Source: Paraflavitalea pollutisoli
GTDB lineage: Bacteria; Bacteroidota; Bacteroidia; Chitinophagales; Chitinophagaceae
Direction of reading: 5' to 3'
NCBI RefSeq assembly: GCF_029360705.1
Contig: NZ_JARKMX010000014.1
Coordinates: forward strand, 744,001-808,000
DNA: 64,000 nucleotides
Shown here: positions 63,401-64,000 of the stretch, piece after piece
How the letters are laid out: the number at the start of each line of letters is the position of its first letter
How positions within the stretch are numbered: position 1 is the first letter of the stretch
The notes under the pieces: generated by a model
The model's database searches: none
The model's input: only the letters and a program-made list of their open reading frames with translations
Told to the model about the DNA's origin: nothing
Translations under genes and position numbers: made by a program

Positions 63401-63923
63401 TACTATCGGCGAGGTAGCCGTTCAACTGCAGGTTGAGGTTGGAGGTCACTACCGCATCCTGGCTATTGCCGAAGGAGATAGCCCGACCAAAACTACCGTT
63501 GTAGTTGATGTTGCCAAAGTTGAAGAAGCTTTCAGATGCAGCAATACCGGCGTAGTTGGGGGTGAAGGGTTGGCCGATAAAGTTGTTCATGATGCTGTCA
63601 TAGGGCATCCGGTTGACGGCTGCATCGAGCCGGCGTGGAAATACCCGGTAGTAGACCACCATGGTATCGCTGGGTGGCCGGCCTTTCCAGGTCAATGCGG
63701 CCTTGACATAGTCTAGGTGGTACAGACTGTCGGGGATCCCAGGTATTGACAAGGTACGGGGAATAATGCTCAGCGTATCGAGCTGTACGAAGGTCTGGCT
63801 GGCGGTGATGATCTTTTTGCGCAGGTTGGACAATGATCGTTCCGTCCGCGGAGCCTGGGCAAATGCCGGCTGCAGGATGGGTAGGCTCAACAAAACAAGT
63901 ATCAGGATCCTCCCGATCAACAA
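60414..63923 (-). CDS. Very large outer-membrane beta-barrel protein
   Basis: The 1169-residue product starts with TTG at 63923 (or the adjacent TTG at 63920), since no ATG or GTG lies between the signal sequence and the in-frame stop at 63996-63998. A signal peptide ([18 protein letters not shown]) leads into a long N-terminal periplasmic part and then many amphipathic strands. Motifs such as [40 protein letters not shown] and [15 protein letters not shown] recur in large Bacteroidota outer-membrane proteins, distantly recalling parts of the T9SS translocon protein SprA, but it is half that length and lacks evidence for that role. No plug domain is apparent. Function unknown. Confidence 0.75.
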   Translation of the reverse strand: [1169 protein letters not shown]

Positions 63924-64000
63924 AGTGCAATTTCGTGTAACTGAATCCCTTCGCGGAAACGGAGGCGCTTTGTGGCTTTCCGGAAGGCAACCTGATCAAA
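63917..64000 (-). CDS. 3' end of a gene entering from the right edge (partial)
   Basis: One minus-strand frame is open from base 64000 to a TGA at 63917-63919 and encodes 27 residues, starting FDQVAFRKATKRL and ending QLHEIALC. Its stop overlaps the TTG start of the large barrel gene (TTGTTGA), a layout that would couple their translation. Too little is visible to name it; it could also be chance. Confidence 0.35.
   Translation of the reverse strand, partial: FDQVAFRKATKRLRFREGIQLHEIALC

Noticed and set aside
63598-63999. 133-residue minus-strand frame at the right edge
   Set aside because: It overlaps the large barrel gene in another frame and is Arg/Pro/His-rich, as expected for a shadow frame.

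Overview
The window is a chromosomal segment of a Bacteroidota bacterium, most likely Chitinophagaceae or a close relative. The evidence is a SusC/SusD pair with its own ECF sigma and FecR-type anti-sigma, type IX secretion (T9SS) C-terminal sorting domains, a short primary sigma factor without region 1.1, DUF4249/DUF4920/DUF3822 proteins, the DUF177-rpmF-plsX gene order, and many TAnnTTTG-type -7 promoter elements. I saw no tRNA, rRNA, insertion sequence, prophage or CRISPR array.

Layout. 1-3250: a large secreted repeat protein (runs off the left edge) and a small T9SS cargo protein, both leftward. 3251-4474: a gene-poor gap with one possible 44-residue ORF and a terminator. 4475-9968: a leftward series of single-gene units (GDPD lipoprotein, small acidic protein, TonB receptor, di-haem peroxidase, DUF4920 protein). 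10180-14197: rightward DUF177-rpmF-plsX, then a CPBP membrane protein and a TPR membrane protein. 14208-14681: RNase P RNA on the minus strand. 14900-15733: tandem NTF2-like protein. 15817-23000: leftward DUF2027/Smr protein, HD hydrolase, amino acid permease, TPR histidine kinase and polyprenyl synthase. 23000-23978: a gap with short repeats and a long dyad. 23979-26769: VOC protein, lipoprotein and small exported protein. 26819-32673: a leftward operon DUF3822-rsmD-bioD-fthC-lpxK-rnr, divergent from a MATE transporter. 34339-37778: folB, trxB, a DUF4249 lipoprotein and the primary sigma factor. 38186-41074: a BlaI repressor and M56/BlaR1-like protein pair behind a double operator. 41476-42639: purM.

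42882-56703 is the most system-like block: a polysaccharide utilization locus read entirely leftward, in the order ECF sigma, FecR, STN-SusC, SusD, a jelly-roll-like protein, a T9SS-anchored clan GH-A-like hydrolase, two GH28 (polygalacturonase family) proteins and an SGNH esterase. The family content points to pectin or a rhamnogalacturonan-like glycan: SusCD would import oligosaccharides, the STN domain of SusC would signal through FecR to the sigma factor, and the hydrolases and esterase would trim the chain. The exact substrate is inference.

57013-64000: ribF and holA (convergent, overlapping by 4 bp), a single-pass coiled-coil protein behind a structured leader, and a very large outer-membrane beta-barrel protein with a TTG start that overlaps the end of another gene running in from the right edge.

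The RNase P RNA gives an internal ruler for promoters: its -7 element ends 5 nt before the RNA's 5' end. With that spacing, the promoters of the Smr protein gene and purM predict transcripts that begin exactly at the start codon, so these two mRNAs look leaderless.
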